A stretch of 64,000 nucleotides of DNA from assembly GCF_000017205.1 (NCBI RefSeq), contig NC_009656.1, forward strand, positions 2,732,001 through 2,796,000, read 5' to 3'. The notes beneath the pieces are model-generated. The model worked only from the letters and a program-made list of their open reading frames with translations, made no database searches and had not been told where the DNA came from. Shown in pieces: positions 37,301 to 45,037 of the stretch. Within the stretch, counting starts at the first letter, position 1, and each line of letters opens with the position of its first letter. Origin of the DNA: Pseudomonas paraeruginosa PA7 (lineage in GTDB: Bacteria; Pseudomonadota; Gammaproteobacteria; Pseudomonadales; Pseudomonadaceae). The position numbers and the translations under genes were made by a program.

Positions 37301-37563
37301 CCGTCGGAGGTCGACTGGGAGGACATGTAGAGCATGTTCTCCACCCCGGTGATCGCCTGCTCCAGGGGAGAGGCGACGGTTTCGCCGATGACTTTCGGGT
37401 TGGCACCGGGGAAGTTGGCGCGGACCACGACGGTCGGCGGCACCACTTCCGGGTACTCGCTGATGGGTAGCTGGAACAGGGAGATGGCGCCGCCGATCAG
37501 GATCAGCAGCGACAGCACCGCGGCGAAGATCGGCCGCTGGATGAAGAATTGGGAGAAATTCAT
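34375..37563 (-). CDS. mexF: MexF, RND multidrug efflux pump
   Basis: A 1062-residue HAE1-class RND transporter. TM4 carries the proton-relay Asp pair in GIVVDDAIVVVENVERN. Two large periplasmic loops and the terminal MRHAMGVAVFSGMIGVTFFGLLLTPVFYV (in part) match the family. It forms a trimer in the inner membrane with MexE and OprN. It follows mexE after 21 bases. MexT activates the operon. Confidence 0.95.
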   Translation of the reverse strand: MNFSQFFIQRPIFAAVLSLLILIGGAISLFQLPISEYPEVVPPTVVVRANFPGANPKVIGETVASPLEQAITGVENMLYMSSQSTSDGKLTLTITFALGTDLDNAQVQVQNRVTRTEPKLPEEVTRLGITVDKASPDLTMVVHLTSPDNRYDMLYLSNYAVLNVKDELARLDGVGDVQLFGLGDYSLRVWLDPNKVASRNLTATDVVNAIREQNRQVAAGTLGAPPAPSATSFQLSINTQGRLVNEEEFENIIIRTGANGEITRLRDIARVELGSSQYALRSLLNNKPAVAIPIFQRPGSNAIEISNLVREKMAELKQSFPQGMDYSIVYDPTIFVRGSIEAVVHTLFEALVLVVLVVILFLQTWRASIIPLAAVPVSLIGTFAVMHMLGFSLNALSLFGLVLAIGIVVDDAIVVVENVERNIGLGLKPVEATKRAMREVTGPIIATALVLCAVFIPTAFISGLTGQFYRQFALTIAISTVISAFNSLTLSPALAAVLLKGHHEPKDRFSVFLDKLLGGWLFRPFNRFFDRASHGYVGTVNRVLRGSSIALLVYGGLMVLTYFGFSSTPTGFVPQQDKQYLVAFAQLPDAASLDRTEAVIKQMSEIALAQPGVADSVAFPGLSINGFTNSPNSGIVFTPLKPFDERKDPSQSAGAIAAALNAKYADIQDAYIAIFPPPPVQGLGTIGGFRLQIEDRGNQGYEELFKQTQNIIAKARALPELEPSSVFSSYQVNVPQIDADIDREKAKTHGVAISDIFDTLQVYLGSLYANDFNRFGRTYQVNVQAEQQFRLEPEQIGQLKVRNNLGEMVPLASFIKVSDTSGPDRVMHYNGFITAELNGAPAAGYSSGQAQAAIEKLLKEELPNGMTYEWTELTYQQILAGNTALFVFPLCVLLAFLVLAAQYESWSLPLAVILIVPMTLLSAITGVILAGSDNNIFTQIGLIVLVGLACKNAILIVEFAKDKQEEGMDRVAAVLEACRLRLRPILMTSIAFIMGVVPLVISTGAGAEMRHAMGVAVFSGMIGVTFFGLLLTPVFYVLIRRFVENREARRAANDKGLPEVHA

Positions 37564-37584
37564 CGGTTCTTCCTATCGCCGCGC

Positions 37585-38829
37585 TCAGCCGCGCGGCTCG
37601 TTGCGAGTGGCGTTGTCCTTGGTCGCCGCCACCTTCGGCGGTTCGCTGTCGCCGACCGACTGCCGCAGGCGCGCGAGGGTGGCCAGGGTGTCGGTGCTGG
37701 CCATCTCGACCTTCTGCGGGTCCACCTGCATGCCCGGACGGACCCGCTGCAGGCCGTTGACGACGATCCGGTCGCCCTTGCTCAGGCCGCTGCGGACGAT
37801 GCGCAGGCCCTCCAGCTTCGGCCCCATCTCGACGGTGCGGTAGACGGTCTTGTTGTCGCCGTCCAGGACCAGCACGAACTTCTTGCCCAGGTCGGTGCCG
37901 ACCGCTTCGTCCTTGATCAGGGTGGCGGCGTAGGTCTTGCTGCCGACCAGCTTCAGGCGCACGTAGAGCCCCGGGGTGAACTCGCCCTTGGCGTTGTCGA
38001 ACACGGCGCGGCCGCGGATGGTGCCGGTGCGCGGGTTGACCTGGTTGTCGAGGAAGTCCAGCCGGCCCAGGTGCGGGTTGCCGTCCTCGCTGCTCAGGCC
38101 GAGGTAGACCGGGCTCTCGCTGCGCGTGTCGCGCCCGGCCTGGCGGGCCAGTTCGACGTACTTGAGGAACACGCGTTCGTCGGCGTCGAAGTAGGCGTAG
38201 ACCTTGTCGGTGCTGACCAGGGTGGTGAGCAGGGTTTCCCCGGAGTTGACCAGGTTGCCGGCGGTGACTTCGGCGCGGCTGACGCGCCCGTCGATCGGCG
38301 CGGTGACCCGGGTGAAGCTCAGGTTCAGGCGCGCCGCGTCGAGTTGCGCCTGGGTCGCGGCGACCGCCGCCCTGGCTTCCTGGGCGGCGGTGGTGCGGGC
38401 GTCGGCGAGTTCCGCGGAGATCGCGTTGCTGGCGCGCAGGCGTTCGCCGCGCTGGGCTTCGTTGACGCTCCGCGCCTGGGCCGCACGGGCCTGTTGCAGC
38501 TGGGCTTCGAGGCGCTTGACCTCGGCCTCGAACGGGCGCGGGTCGATCTGGAACAGCAGGTCGCCTTTCTTCACCAGGGCGCCTTCATGGAAGGCCACGC
38601 GGTCGATGTAGCCCGACACCCGCGGGCGCAGCTCCACCGACTCCGGGGCCTCCAGGCGGCCGGTGAATTCGTCCCACTCGTTCAGCGGTTGTTCGATGAC
38701 TTCGGCGACGCTGACCTTGGGCGCCGCCATGCCTTGAGTGGTTTCCGGGGCCTTGCCGCAGGCGCTCAGGACCAGTACGGCCGCGAGTGCGAGGGGGTAG
38801 CGCCAGAAGAAGTGGGATGACTGTTCCAT
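37585..38829 (-). CDS. mexE: MexE, periplasmic adaptor of MexEF-OprN
   Basis: A 414-residue membrane fusion lipoprotein: lipobox VLSAC with Cys24, lipoyl halves (RVSGYIDRVAFHEGALVKKGDLLFQID in part, and FTRVTAPIDGRVSRAEV), an alpha hairpin between, then beta-barrel and membrane-proximal domains. First gene of the operon. A 15-bp palindrome at 38917-38931, 88 bases upstream of the start, is a probable MexT site. Confidence 0.95.
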   Translation of the reverse strand: MEQSSHFFWRYPLALAAVLVLSACGKAPETTQGMAAPKVSVAEVIEQPLNEWDEFTGRLEAPESVELRPRVSGYIDRVAFHEGALVKKGDLLFQIDPRPFEAEVKRLEAQLQQARAAQARSVNEAQRGERLRASNAISAELADARTTAAQEARAAVAATQAQLDAARLNLSFTRVTAPIDGRVSRAEVTAGNLVNSGETLLTTLVSTDKVYAYFDADERVFLKYVELARQAGRDTRSESPVYLGLSSEDGNPHLGRLDFLDNQVNPRTGTIRGRAVFDNAKGEFTPGLYVRLKLVGSKTYAATLIKDEAVGTDLGKKFVLVLDGDNKTVYRTVEMGPKLEGLRIVRSGLSKGDRIVVNGLQRVRPGMQVDPQKVEMASTDTLATLARLRQSVGDSEPPKVAATKDNATRNEPRG

Positions 38830-38916
38830 GCTTGACTCCGCCAGTCGGTTTTTCGGGATTGGCGAAGTCTGCGGGCTGCTCCCGCGGGGAACTAATCGAA
38901 CGGTGAGATTTTGATT

Positions 38917-38931
38917 ATCACGAATAGTGAT
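38917..38931. promoter_or_regulatory. Palindrome before mexE, candidate MexT site
   Basis: ATCAC-GAATA-GTGAT at 38917-38931 is a perfect inverted repeat obeying the LysR T-N11-A rule (T 38918, A 38930). It begins with ATCA, as do the reported MexT nod boxes, but does not match the rest of that consensus. The 266-base mexE-mexT spacer holds nothing else clear. Confidence 0.55.
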
Positions 38932-39095
38932 ACATGGTTTTTCGCTTTATGTAACAGTCGATGGTTATGGACAGTGGTTTCGCTGGAATGAGCGGTAGGG
39001 GCGCGCTTCACCATCGGGTTTCGCGCAGGAAACGGGAGGCGTGGCGTAGCGGAAGGCGACCGCGCGCGGTCATCCGGGCATGGGCCGTGGATGAC

Positions 39096-40010
39096 TCAGA
39101 GGCTGTCCGGGTCGCCGATGAACATGCTGATCCGCGAGCGCAGCCAGCGTTCGGCCGGGTCGTTGTCCTGGGCGCCGCGCCAGGCCATCGACAGTTCGAA
39201 GGCGCGGGTCTCGAACGGCGGGTCCTCGGCGCGCAGGCCGCCGGTGGCGATCAGCGCCTGGGCGGCGTAGTCGGGCACGGTGGCGATGATGTCGGTGCCG
39301 GCGAGGAGGGTGCCGAGGCCGTTGAACTGCGGCACCGCCAGGACCACCTTGCGCTTGCGGCCGAACTTTTCCAGCTCCTCGTCGACGAAGCCGCTGAGGT
39401 CGCCGGCGAAGGACACCAGCGCGTGCGGCCGCGCGCAATAGTCGTCGAGGGTCAGTTGGCCGGGCGCGGAGTCGGCGCGGAGGATCTTCGGCTTGCTGCG
39501 GCGCACGGTCTTGCGCTTGGCGTTGGCCGGCAGTTCGTCGGTGTAGCTGACGCCCACCGAGATTTCCCCCGAGGCCAGCAGGTTCGGCATCAATAGATAG
39601 TTGGCGCGGCGCACGACGAGGACGATCCCCGGTGCTTCCGCGCGCAGGCGGCGCAGCAGGGGCGGCAGCAGGCCGAACTCGACATCGTCGGAGAGACCGA
39701 TGCGGAACACCGCGGTGCTGGTCGCCGGATCGAACTCGCTGGCGCGGCTCATGGCGGTGGAGATGGAGTCCAGCGCCGGTGACAGGTGGGCGAAGATCTC
39801 CTGGGCCCGCGCGGTGGGCTCCATGCTGCGCCCGGTACGGACGAACAGCGGGTCGTCGAACAGCGTGCGCAGGCGCGACAGCGCGGCGCTGATGGCCGGC
39901 TGGCCGAGGAACAGTTTCTCTGCGGCGCGGGTCACGCTGCGTTCGTGCATCAGGGTCTCGAACACGATCAGCAGGTTCAGATCGACGCGGCGCAGGTCGT
40001 TTCGGTTCAT
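39096..40010 (-). CDS. mexT: MexT, LysR-type activator of mexEF-oprN (intact form)
   Basis: A 304-residue LysR-type regulator. The helix-turn-helix is intact: VTRAAEKLFLGQPAISAALSRLR. At the codons for LGQPAIS only one CGGCCAGC unit is present; some PAO1 lines carry a duplicated unit that shifts the frame and inactivates MexT. Residue 129 is Ile, which in the 347-residue numbering is position 172, a site of common F/I variation. It activates mexEF-oprN and mexS and lowers OprD, quinolone signal and type III secretion. Upstream of mexE on the same strand. Confidence 0.95.
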   Translation of the reverse strand: MNRNDLRRVDLNLLIVFETLMHERSVTRAAEKLFLGQPAISAALSRLRTLFDDPLFVRTGRSMEPTARAQEIFAHLSPALDSISTAMSRASEFDPATSTAVFRIGLSDDVEFGLLPPLLRRLRAEAPGIVLVVRRANYLLMPNLLASGEISVGVSYTDELPANAKRKTVRRSKPKILRADSAPGQLTLDDYCARPHALVSFAGDLSGFVDEELEKFGRKRKVVLAVPQFNGLGTLLAGTDIIATVPDYAAQALIATGGLRAEDPPFETRAFELSMAWRGAQDNDPAERWLRSRISMFIGDPDSL

Positions 40011-40229
40011 GGCGTTCCTCGTTTCCAGGGGCTAGAGGCTGCAACCGCGGGGGCTCGCCGTCAAGCCCTGGTGCGAGACGGGACGGGGCCTGGCGAGGTG
40101 CCGAAGGGGCATAGGATCACTGACAGGCATAGCCATTATCAATAACGACGGGTGGTTTTGTCAGGCATGGACGGATACAGTCACAACCCATGAGGTTATT
40201 CACCCCGTGATGCACTGCAGAGGTTTGCG

Positions 40230-41249
40230 ATGTCCCGAGTGATCCGTTTTCATCAGTTTGGCCCGCCAGAGGTCCTCAAATGCGAAGAGCTGCCGACCCC
40301 GGCGCCGGCCGCAGGGGAAGTCCTGGTGCGGGTCCAGGCGATCGGCGTGAGCTGGAAGGATGTGCTCTGGCGTCAGAACCTGGCCCCGGAACAGGCCGCG
40401 CTGCCGTCCGGCCTCGGCTTCGAGCTGGCCGGCGAAGTCCTGGCGGTCGGCGCCGGCGTCGGCGACCTGCCGCCGGGTTCGCGCGTGGCCAGTTTCCCGG
40501 CCCATACCCCCGATCATTATCCGGCCTATGGCGACGTGGTGCTGATGCCGCGCGCGGCGCTGGCGGTCTACCCCGAGGTGCTCACCCCGGTGGAGGCCAG
40601 CGTCTACTACACCGGCCTGCTGGTGGCCTATTTCGGCCTGGTCGACCTGGCTGGGCTGAAGGCCGGGCAGAGCGTGCTGATCACCGAGGCGGTGCGCATG
40701 TACGGGCCGGTCTCGATCCAGTTGGCCAAGGCCCTCGGCGCGCGGGTGATCGTTTCCACCAAGTGCGCCGACGAGCGCGAATTCCTCCGCGAGCAGGGCG
40801 CCGACAAGGTAGTGGTGACCGACGAGCAGGACCTGGTCCTGGAAGTCGAGCGCTTCACCGAGGGCAAGGGCGTCAATGTCATCCTCGACGAACTGGGCGG
40901 CCCGCAGATGACCCTGCTCGGCGATGTCTCCGCCACCCGCGGCAAGCTGGTGCTGTATGGCTGCAACGGCGGCAACGAGTCGGCATTCCCGGCCTGCGCC
41001 GCGTTCAAGAAGCACCTGCAGTTCTACCGCCACTGCCTGATGGATTTCACCGGCCATCCGGAGATGGGCCTGGAACGCAACGACGAGTCGGTGAGCAAGG
41101 CCCTGGCGCACATCGAGCAACTGACTCGCGACCGCCTGCTCAAGCCGGTGATCGACCGGGTGTTCGAGTTCGACCAGGTGGTCGAGGCGCATCGCTACAT
41201 GGAAACCTGTCCGAAGCGCGGCCGGGTGGTGATCCACGTCGCCGATTGA
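40230..41249 (+). CDS. mexS: MexS, quinone/zinc-type oxidoreductase controlling MexT
   Basis: A 339-residue medium-chain dehydrogenase/reductase of the quinone-oxidoreductase type with a catalytic-like N-terminal GroES fold and a Rossmann domain (ITEAVRMYGPVSIQLAKALGARVI in part). The usual GxGxxG is replaced by VRMYGPV. Loss of MexS raises electrophile stress and turns on MexT (nfxC phenotype). The gene is full length: Val73 and Leu270, positions hit in some nfxC mutants, are wild type; residue 249 is Asn, a site of reported D/N variation. It is divergent from mexT. Confidence 0.93.
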   Translation: MSRVIRFHQFGPPEVLKCEELPTPAPAAGEVLVRVQAIGVSWKDVLWRQNLAPEQAALPSGLGFELAGEVLAVGAGVGDLPPGSRVASFPAHTPDHYPAYGDVVLMPRAALAVYPEVLTPVEASVYYTGLLVAYFGLVDLAGLKAGQSVLITEAVRMYGPVSIQLAKALGARVIVSTKCADEREFLREQGADKVVVTDEQDLVLEVERFTEGKGVNVILDELGGPQMTLLGDVSATRGKLVLYGCNGGNESAFPACAAFKKHLQFYRHCLMDFTGHPEMGLERNDESVSKALAHIEQLTRDRLLKPVIDRVFEFDQVVEAHRYMETCPKRGRVVIHVAD

Positions 41250-41265
41250 GGACGACCCGCAGCGG

Positions 41266-41294
41266 AAAAGCCCGGCCATCGAGCCGGGCTTTTT
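41266..41294. terminator. Terminator between mexS and the cupin gene
   Basis: A 9-bp stem AAGCCCGGC (41268-41276) / GCCGGGCTT (41283-41291) with a 6-base loop, flanked by an A run on the left and five T on the right (41290-41294). It suits both the rightward mexS and the leftward cupin gene, whose stops face each other. Confidence 0.9.
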
Positions 41295-41307
41295 CATGGG
41301 CGCGGTT

Positions 41308-41676
41308 TCAGATCCACAGATCGTTGACGGCCGTCCGCTCGCCGCCCTGGTCGCCGGTGTTGCGCACGCCGCAGGGCTCCACCAGGAGCATGCGCACCTC
41401 GCCCTCGGCGAACGGTTTGTGCTCCACGCCGCGCGGCACCACATACATCTCGCCGGGGCCCAGGTGCACCGCGCCGTCGCGGAAATCGATGCGCAGGCGA
41501 CCGGCGAGGACGATGAAGGTCTCGTCGGTGTCGGCGTGGCTGTGCCAGACGAAGTCGCCCTCGATCTTCACCAGCTTGAACTGGTAGTCGTTCATCTGGG
41601 CGACCACCCTGGGCTGCCAGCGGTCGTCGAAGAGGGCGAGCTTGGCGGCGAAATTGATCGGTTGCGGGGTGCTCAT
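41308..41676 (-). CDS. Cupin-domain protein
   Basis: A 122-residue single cupin. Metal-binding motifs are kept: [20 protein letters not shown] (His-x-His and Glu) and [11 protein letters not shown] (His). Such small cupins are often metal-binding enzymes or mannose-6-phosphate isomerase-like proteins; the activity cannot be named. The facing mexS gene ends at the shared terminator. It is 78 bases downstream of the AraC gene and probably in its operon or own unit. Confidence 0.8.
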   Translation of the reverse strand: MSTPQPINFAAKLALFDDRWQPRVVAQMNDYQFKLVKIEGDFVWHSHADTDETFIVLAGRLRIDFRDGAVHLGPGEMYVVPRGVEHKPFAEGEVRMLLVEPCGVRNTGDQGGERTAVNDLWI

Positions 41677-41754
41677 CGGTAGGCTCCGGTGGGTGTGATG
41701 GCGCCAGGGTAGGCGACTGCGCAGCGGGCGGTCTTGGATGATCGTGCAGCCTGC

Positions 41755-42570
41755 CTAGTCGCCGCCGAGCATGCGCAGCCAGCGTGCCGGCGTCAGGCCG
41801 TAGCTCTGGCCGAAATGGCGGGTCATGTGGCTCTGGTCGACGAACCCGGCGGCGAGCGCGGCTTCGGCCAGCGACTGGCCGCCGAGCATCAGCCGGCGGG
41901 CGATGTCCAGGCGGCGCTGGACCAGATAGCGGTAGGGACTGGTGCCGAACAGCGCGCGGAAATCGCGCGACAGGCTCCAGCGTTCGCGCTGGGCGACCTG
42001 CGCCAGTTCGTCGAGGCTCAGCGGGCGTTCCAGGTGCGCGTGGATGTACTGCCGGGCGCGCTCGGCGGCGACGAAGTCGACGTGGCGCCTGCCGCGCGCC
42101 CGGTTGCCGGCCGCGGCGTCGAGGGCGTGGGCGAGTTCGAACAGGGCGTCCTGTTCTTCCAGCGGCTCCAGCGGGGTATCCATGGCCTGTAGCAGGGCCC
42201 GGCTGGCGGCGACCAGGCGCAGGTCGGCGGACAAGCCCCCGCGCACGAACGGCAGCGGCCGGCCGCCGAGGGCCTGCTGGATCAGCGCCGGCTCGACGTA
42301 GAGCATCCGGTAGCGGAACCCTTCCTGGCTGCCGGCCTCGCCGTCGTGCAATTCGTCGGGATGCAGCACCAGGCAGCCGCCCGGCAGGCTGTGACGCTGG
42401 CTGTGGCGGTAGCGGAAGCTCTGCACGCCGGCCAGGGTCTGGCCGATGGCATAGGTGTCGTGGCGATGCGGATCGTAGCCGTGGCCGGCGAAGTAGGCCT
42501 CGATGCGTTCCACCGCGCCCTGTCGCGGCGCGCGGCGAACCCAGTCGCGGGGCGTATTGGCGTGGCTCAT
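41755..42570 (-). CDS. AraC-family regulator
   Basis: A 271-residue AraC protein with an N-terminal cupin-like domain (HGYDPHRHDTYAIGQTLAGVQSFRYR in part) and C-terminal twin helix-turn-helix (LSLDELAQVAQRERWSLSRDFRALFG, SLAEAALAAGFVDQSHMTRHFGQSYGLTP in part). The ATG at 42570 has GAGCCTTTCTCC upstream, a weak ribosome site. It lies just downstream of a second AraC gene on the same strand; the two are 26 bases apart. Effector unknown. Confidence 0.85.
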   Translation of the reverse strand: MSHANTPRDWVRRAPRQGAVERIEAYFAGHGYDPHRHDTYAIGQTLAGVQSFRYRHSQRHSLPGGCLVLHPDELHDGEAGSQEGFRYRMLYVEPALIQQALGGRPLPFVRGGLSADLRLVAASRALLQAMDTPLEPLEEQDALFELAHALDAAAGNRARGRRHVDFVAAERARQYIHAHLERPLSLDELAQVAQRERWSLSRDFRALFGTSPYRYLVQRRLDIARRLMLGGQSLAEAALAAGFVDQSHMTRHFGQSYGLTPARWLRMLGGD

Positions 42571-42596
42571 GGAGAAAGGCTCGTGGCGCGGAAGGG

Positions 42597-43361
42597 TCAG
42601 GCTAGCGCTTCGGCGGCACGACTGGAATAGCCGGACGGCGTCTCGCCGAATACCGCGCGGAAGGCACTGGCGAAGCTGCTCGGGCTTTCGTAGCCGAGCG
42701 ACCAGGCGACCTCGCCGACCGCCTGGCCCGCAGCCAGCCGTTCGACGGCCGCGTGCAGTCGCGCCAGTTGCCGCCATTGGGCGAAGCTCATGCCGGTCTC
42801 GGTGCCGAACAGCCGGCTCAGGCTACGGCTGCTGAGACCCGCCCAGCGTGCCCACTCGGCCGCCGGCCGCGGATCGCCGGGGTTGGCCAGCAATGCCTCG
42901 GCGATCCTGCGCAGGCGCGGATCCCCCGGATAGGGCAGGCGGGTCCGCTGGGGCACGGCGTGGCGCAGTTCGTCCAGCAGCACGCGCAGCAGGTTCTCGC
43001 GTTCGGCGCTCCAGGCGGAACCCGCCGGCCAGCGGGTGGCGCGTTCGACGATCAGCGCCACGAAATCCGAGCAGGCGAGCACGCCGGGGGATGCGGGCAG
43101 GGCGTGGCAATGGCTGGTGTCGAGATAGGCGCTCCAGCCCAGCAGCGCGCCGTGGGAGTGCGCCGCGTGCCGGTGACCCGGTGGGATCCAGGCGATCTGG
43201 CGGGGTGGCAGGGCCTGGCGACCGCGCTCGTCCTCGACCACCAACAGGCCGCGCTCCAGACAGTAGAGCTGGCCGCAGGCATGGCTATGGGGGGCGGTGC
43301 GGCTGGTCGCGCGATCCAGGCGCAGGGCGAAGAGCGGGGCGGGCAGGGGTTCCGGAAGCAT
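42597..43361 (-). CDS. AraC-family regulator
   Basis: A 254-residue AraC protein of the ring-cleavage/AdpA-like shape: N-terminal cupin with HSHACGQLYCLERGLLVVEDE, then helix-turn-helices (AAEWARWAGLSSRSLSRLFGTETGMSF in part, and VGEVAWSLGYESPSSFASAFRAVFGETP in part). The ATG at 43361 follows TTCCGCCAAATG without a good ribosome site. A long inverted repeat at 43381-43410 lies 20 bases before it, likely an autoregulatory operator. Confidence 0.85.
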   Translation of the reverse strand: MLPEPLPAPLFALRLDRATSRTAPHSHACGQLYCLERGLLVVEDERGRQALPPRQIAWIPPGHRHAAHSHGALLGWSAYLDTSHCHALPASPGVLACSDFVALIVERATRWPAGSAWSAERENLLRVLLDELRHAVPQRTRLPYPGDPRLRRIAEALLANPGDPRPAAEWARWAGLSSRSLSRLFGTETGMSFAQWRQLARLHAAVERLAAGQAVGEVAWSLGYESPSSFASAFRAVFGETPSGYSSRAAEALA

Positions 43362-43380
43362 TTGGCGGAAAAACGACGAT

Positions 43381-43410
43381 GAATGGCCTGGAATGGATAA
43401 TAGGCCATTC
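43381..43410. promoter_or_regulatory. Inverted repeat between the AraC gene and MexT-linked small gene
   Basis: GAATGGCCT (43381-43389) and AGGCCATTC (43402-43410) form a perfect 9-bp inverted repeat with a 12-base spacer. It sits in the divergent gap between the AraC gene (43361) and the small gene at 43460, so it is a candidate operator for either. Inferred. Confidence 0.5.
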
Positions 43411-43459
43411 GACGGCGAATGTAGCCTGGCGGCTCATCATTCCTGCCTGGAGCATCCTC

Positions 43460-43732
43460 ATGAAAGCCGAAGACATCCTTCCCGACCGACAGGACCGCAT
43501 CCGCCTGGACGGCGTGGAGATACGAAAGGGCAGCGTCGGCGCGTTCATCGCCAACGCCCGCCTGCTGCTCGAGCGGGACCGGCCCGCGGCGCAACGGCGG
43601 CAGGCGGAAGAGGACCTGCGCGCCCTGCTGCCGGCGATCCGGGCGCTGGGGCTGCTGGAACTCTTCGAACTGCGCGACGCGCGACTGCGGGCGCTGGTGG
43701 CGGATTGGGAAAACGCCGCTGGCCGCTCCTGA
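43460..43732 (+). CDS. Small hypothetical protein in the MexT-linked cluster
   Basis: A 90-residue, soluble, strongly helical and charged protein (RQDRIRLDGVEIRKGSVGAFIANARLLLE in part), with no signal peptide or Cys. GGAG lies 8 bases before the ATG. It is the counterpart of PA2487, which I recall as raised when MexT is active. A hairpin (GCCGCTC, 43722-43728 / GAGCGGC, 43733-43739) encloses its stop. No domain recognised. Confidence 0.75.
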   Translation: MKAEDILPDRQDRIRLDGVEIRKGSVGAFIANARLLLERDRPAAQRRQAEEDLRALLPAIRALGLLELFELRDARLRALVADWENAAGRS

Positions 43733-43757
43733 GAGCGGCACACGGGCACTGGAGGTA

Positions 43758-43952
43758 TCAGTCGTCGATGCAGCTTTCGATCAGGCGCTGCAGGGCTTCG
43801 CGCTCACTGACCGGCGTACGCATCGGCATGTGCGCGAGGCTGCCGTCGCGGCGCTCGATGATGTACTCGGTCTCGAAGTGCAGGGTGCAATCCTCGAGAC
43901 TCACATAGGTGACGCCATAGGTCGGGGCCTTGCGGGAGCGGGCTGAGAGCAT
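43758..43952 (-). CDS. ptrC: PtrC, small MexT-dependent repressor of type III secretion
   Basis: A 64-residue soluble protein (MLSARSRKAPTYGVTYVSLE...), compact and mixed alpha-beta. GAGGCATCC precedes the ATG, giving a GAGG ribosome site. By position and size it is the PA2486 product PtrC, through which MexT represses ExsA-driven type III genes (recalled). No known domain. It is followed upstream by another tiny gene at 43968, only 15 bases away on the same strand, so both may be in one transcript. Confidence 0.72.
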   Translation of the reverse strand: MLSARSRKAPTYGVTYVSLEDCTLHFETEYIIERRDGSLAHMPMRTPVSEREALQRLIESCIDD

Positions 43953-43967
43953 GGATGCCTCCTCGGG

Positions 43968-44087
43968 TCATTTCTTCTCGCGGGTCGGCGCGGGCGCGCT
44001 GGCCTGAACCGGGCGAGTAGGGGTCACTGCATTGCTGTAGAACGCGGAAGCGGCGAAGTAGCTGGCGAGGGCGCTGAAGCTGGACAT
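43968..44087 (-). CDS. Tiny protein upstream of ptrC (hypothetical)
   Basis: A 39-residue peptide MSSFSALASYFAASAFYSNA..., with an AGGAG ribosome site 8 bases upstream. Hydrophobic and aromatic at the N-terminus, proline- and lysine-rich at the end (TREKK). No full membrane helix. Probably first gene of the ptrC transcript and part of the MexT-responsive group. Function unknown. Confidence 0.65.
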   Translation of the reverse strand: MSSFSALASYFAASAFYSNAVTPTRPVQASAPAPTREKK

Positions 44088-44274
44088 GATCGGTTCTCCT
44101 GAGGAAGGGTGGGCGTCTGCCCCTGGAGAGCATGGTTGCCCAGCGGGAGAACCGGCAGAAGTAAAAAGCCTGCATGGTGTATATCGAGCGCGGTGATGGA
44201 TCAAGCGACCCCCTCCAGCCTTGCGACTGTTCGCCGGTGTTACCATATGACGTGTTTTTTTCTCAGGAATTCCC

Positions 44275-44889
44275 ATGGCCAAGCGTGGACGCCCCTGCGG
44301 CTTCGATCGTGAACAGGCATTGCGGCGGGCGCTCGACGTGTTCTGGGAGGCCGGCTACGAAGGCGCGACCATGGCCGCGCTGAAGGAGGCCATGGGCGGT
44401 ATCTGCGCGCCGAGCATGTATGCCGCCTATGGTTCCAAGGAGGCGCTGTTCCGTTCGGCGGTGGAACTCTACCTGAGCCAGGAATGCCAGCTTTCCAAGG
44501 GCGCCTTCGCCCTGCCGACGGCGCGCGAGTCGATCGCCGCGCTGCTGGAAAGCGCGGCCGTCAGCTACACCACCGAAGGCAAGCCGCGCGGTTGCCTGGT
44601 CGACCTCAGCACGACCAATTTCTCGCCGGCCAACAAAGGCGTCGAGGACTACCTGCGCGATCACCGGCGTCGCGCCGCGCGACTGTTGCGCGAGCGTTTC
44701 GCGCGTGGCGTGGCCGATGGCGACGTACCGCCCGAGACCGATCTCGACGCGCTCACCAGTTTCTACAGCAGCGTGCTCCAGGGCCTGTCGATCCAGGCCC
44801 GCGACGGCGCCAGCCGCCAGCAGTTGCTGGCGATCGGCCGCTGCGCGATGGCGGCCTGGGATTCCTTGCTGGCGGTCGAGGCCGCCTGA
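44275..44889 (+). CDS. TetR-family repressor
   Basis: A 204-residue TetR regulator. DNA-binding domain in residues 1-60 (RGRPCGFDREQALRRALDVFWEAGYEGATMAALKEAMG in part, YAAYGSKEALFRSAVELYL). The rest is a helical ligand domain (about 70-204). A palindrome CTATA-N8-TATAG at 44941-44958 lies between this gene and the downstream luciferase-like gene, 83 bases before its start, and is a candidate operator. Substrate unknown. Start at 44275 follows CAGGAATTCCC. Confidence 0.87.
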   Translation: MAKRGRPCGFDREQALRRALDVFWEAGYEGATMAALKEAMGGICAPSMYAAYGSKEALFRSAVELYLSQECQLSKGAFALPTARESIAALLESAAVSYTTEGKPRGCLVDLSTTNFSPANKGVEDYLRDHRRRAARLLRERFARGVADGDVPPETDLDALTSFYSSVLQGLSIQARDGASRQQLLAIGRCAMAAWDSLLAVEAA

Positions 44890-44940
44890 CGCCACAGCGC
44901 TCCCTGGCTGGAAAGCCCATGGATTCTCCGTGGGCAAAAA

Positions 44941-44958
44941 CTATAACGCGTGATATAG
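44941..44958. promoter_or_regulatory. Candidate TetR operator before the luciferase-like gene
   Basis: CTATA (44941-44945) and TATAG (44954-44958) flank ACGCGTGA, giving a near-palindrome of 18 bases. Position between the TetR gene and its likely target supports an operator role. Inferred. Confidence 0.45.
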
Positions 44959-45037
44959 AATTGATCCAAACCCCGGGCGAGGTCCTTCCGCGCGTGTCTC
45001 GCGCCCTGGCCATCGCCCGCTGCCGATTGGAGCCTTC

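Noticed and set aside
34381..37470. Plus-strand frame of about 1000 codons opposite mexF
   Set aside because: Shadow of mexF on the opposite strand with typical Gln/His/Asp-rich sequence.
40011..40229. MexT nod box in the mexT-mexS gap
   Set aside because: An ATCA occurs near 40139, but the following bases do not match the rest of the reported consensus well enough.
43722..43739. Hairpin across the stop at 43732 as a terminator
   Set aside because: Stem is only 7 bp and there is no T run on either strand.
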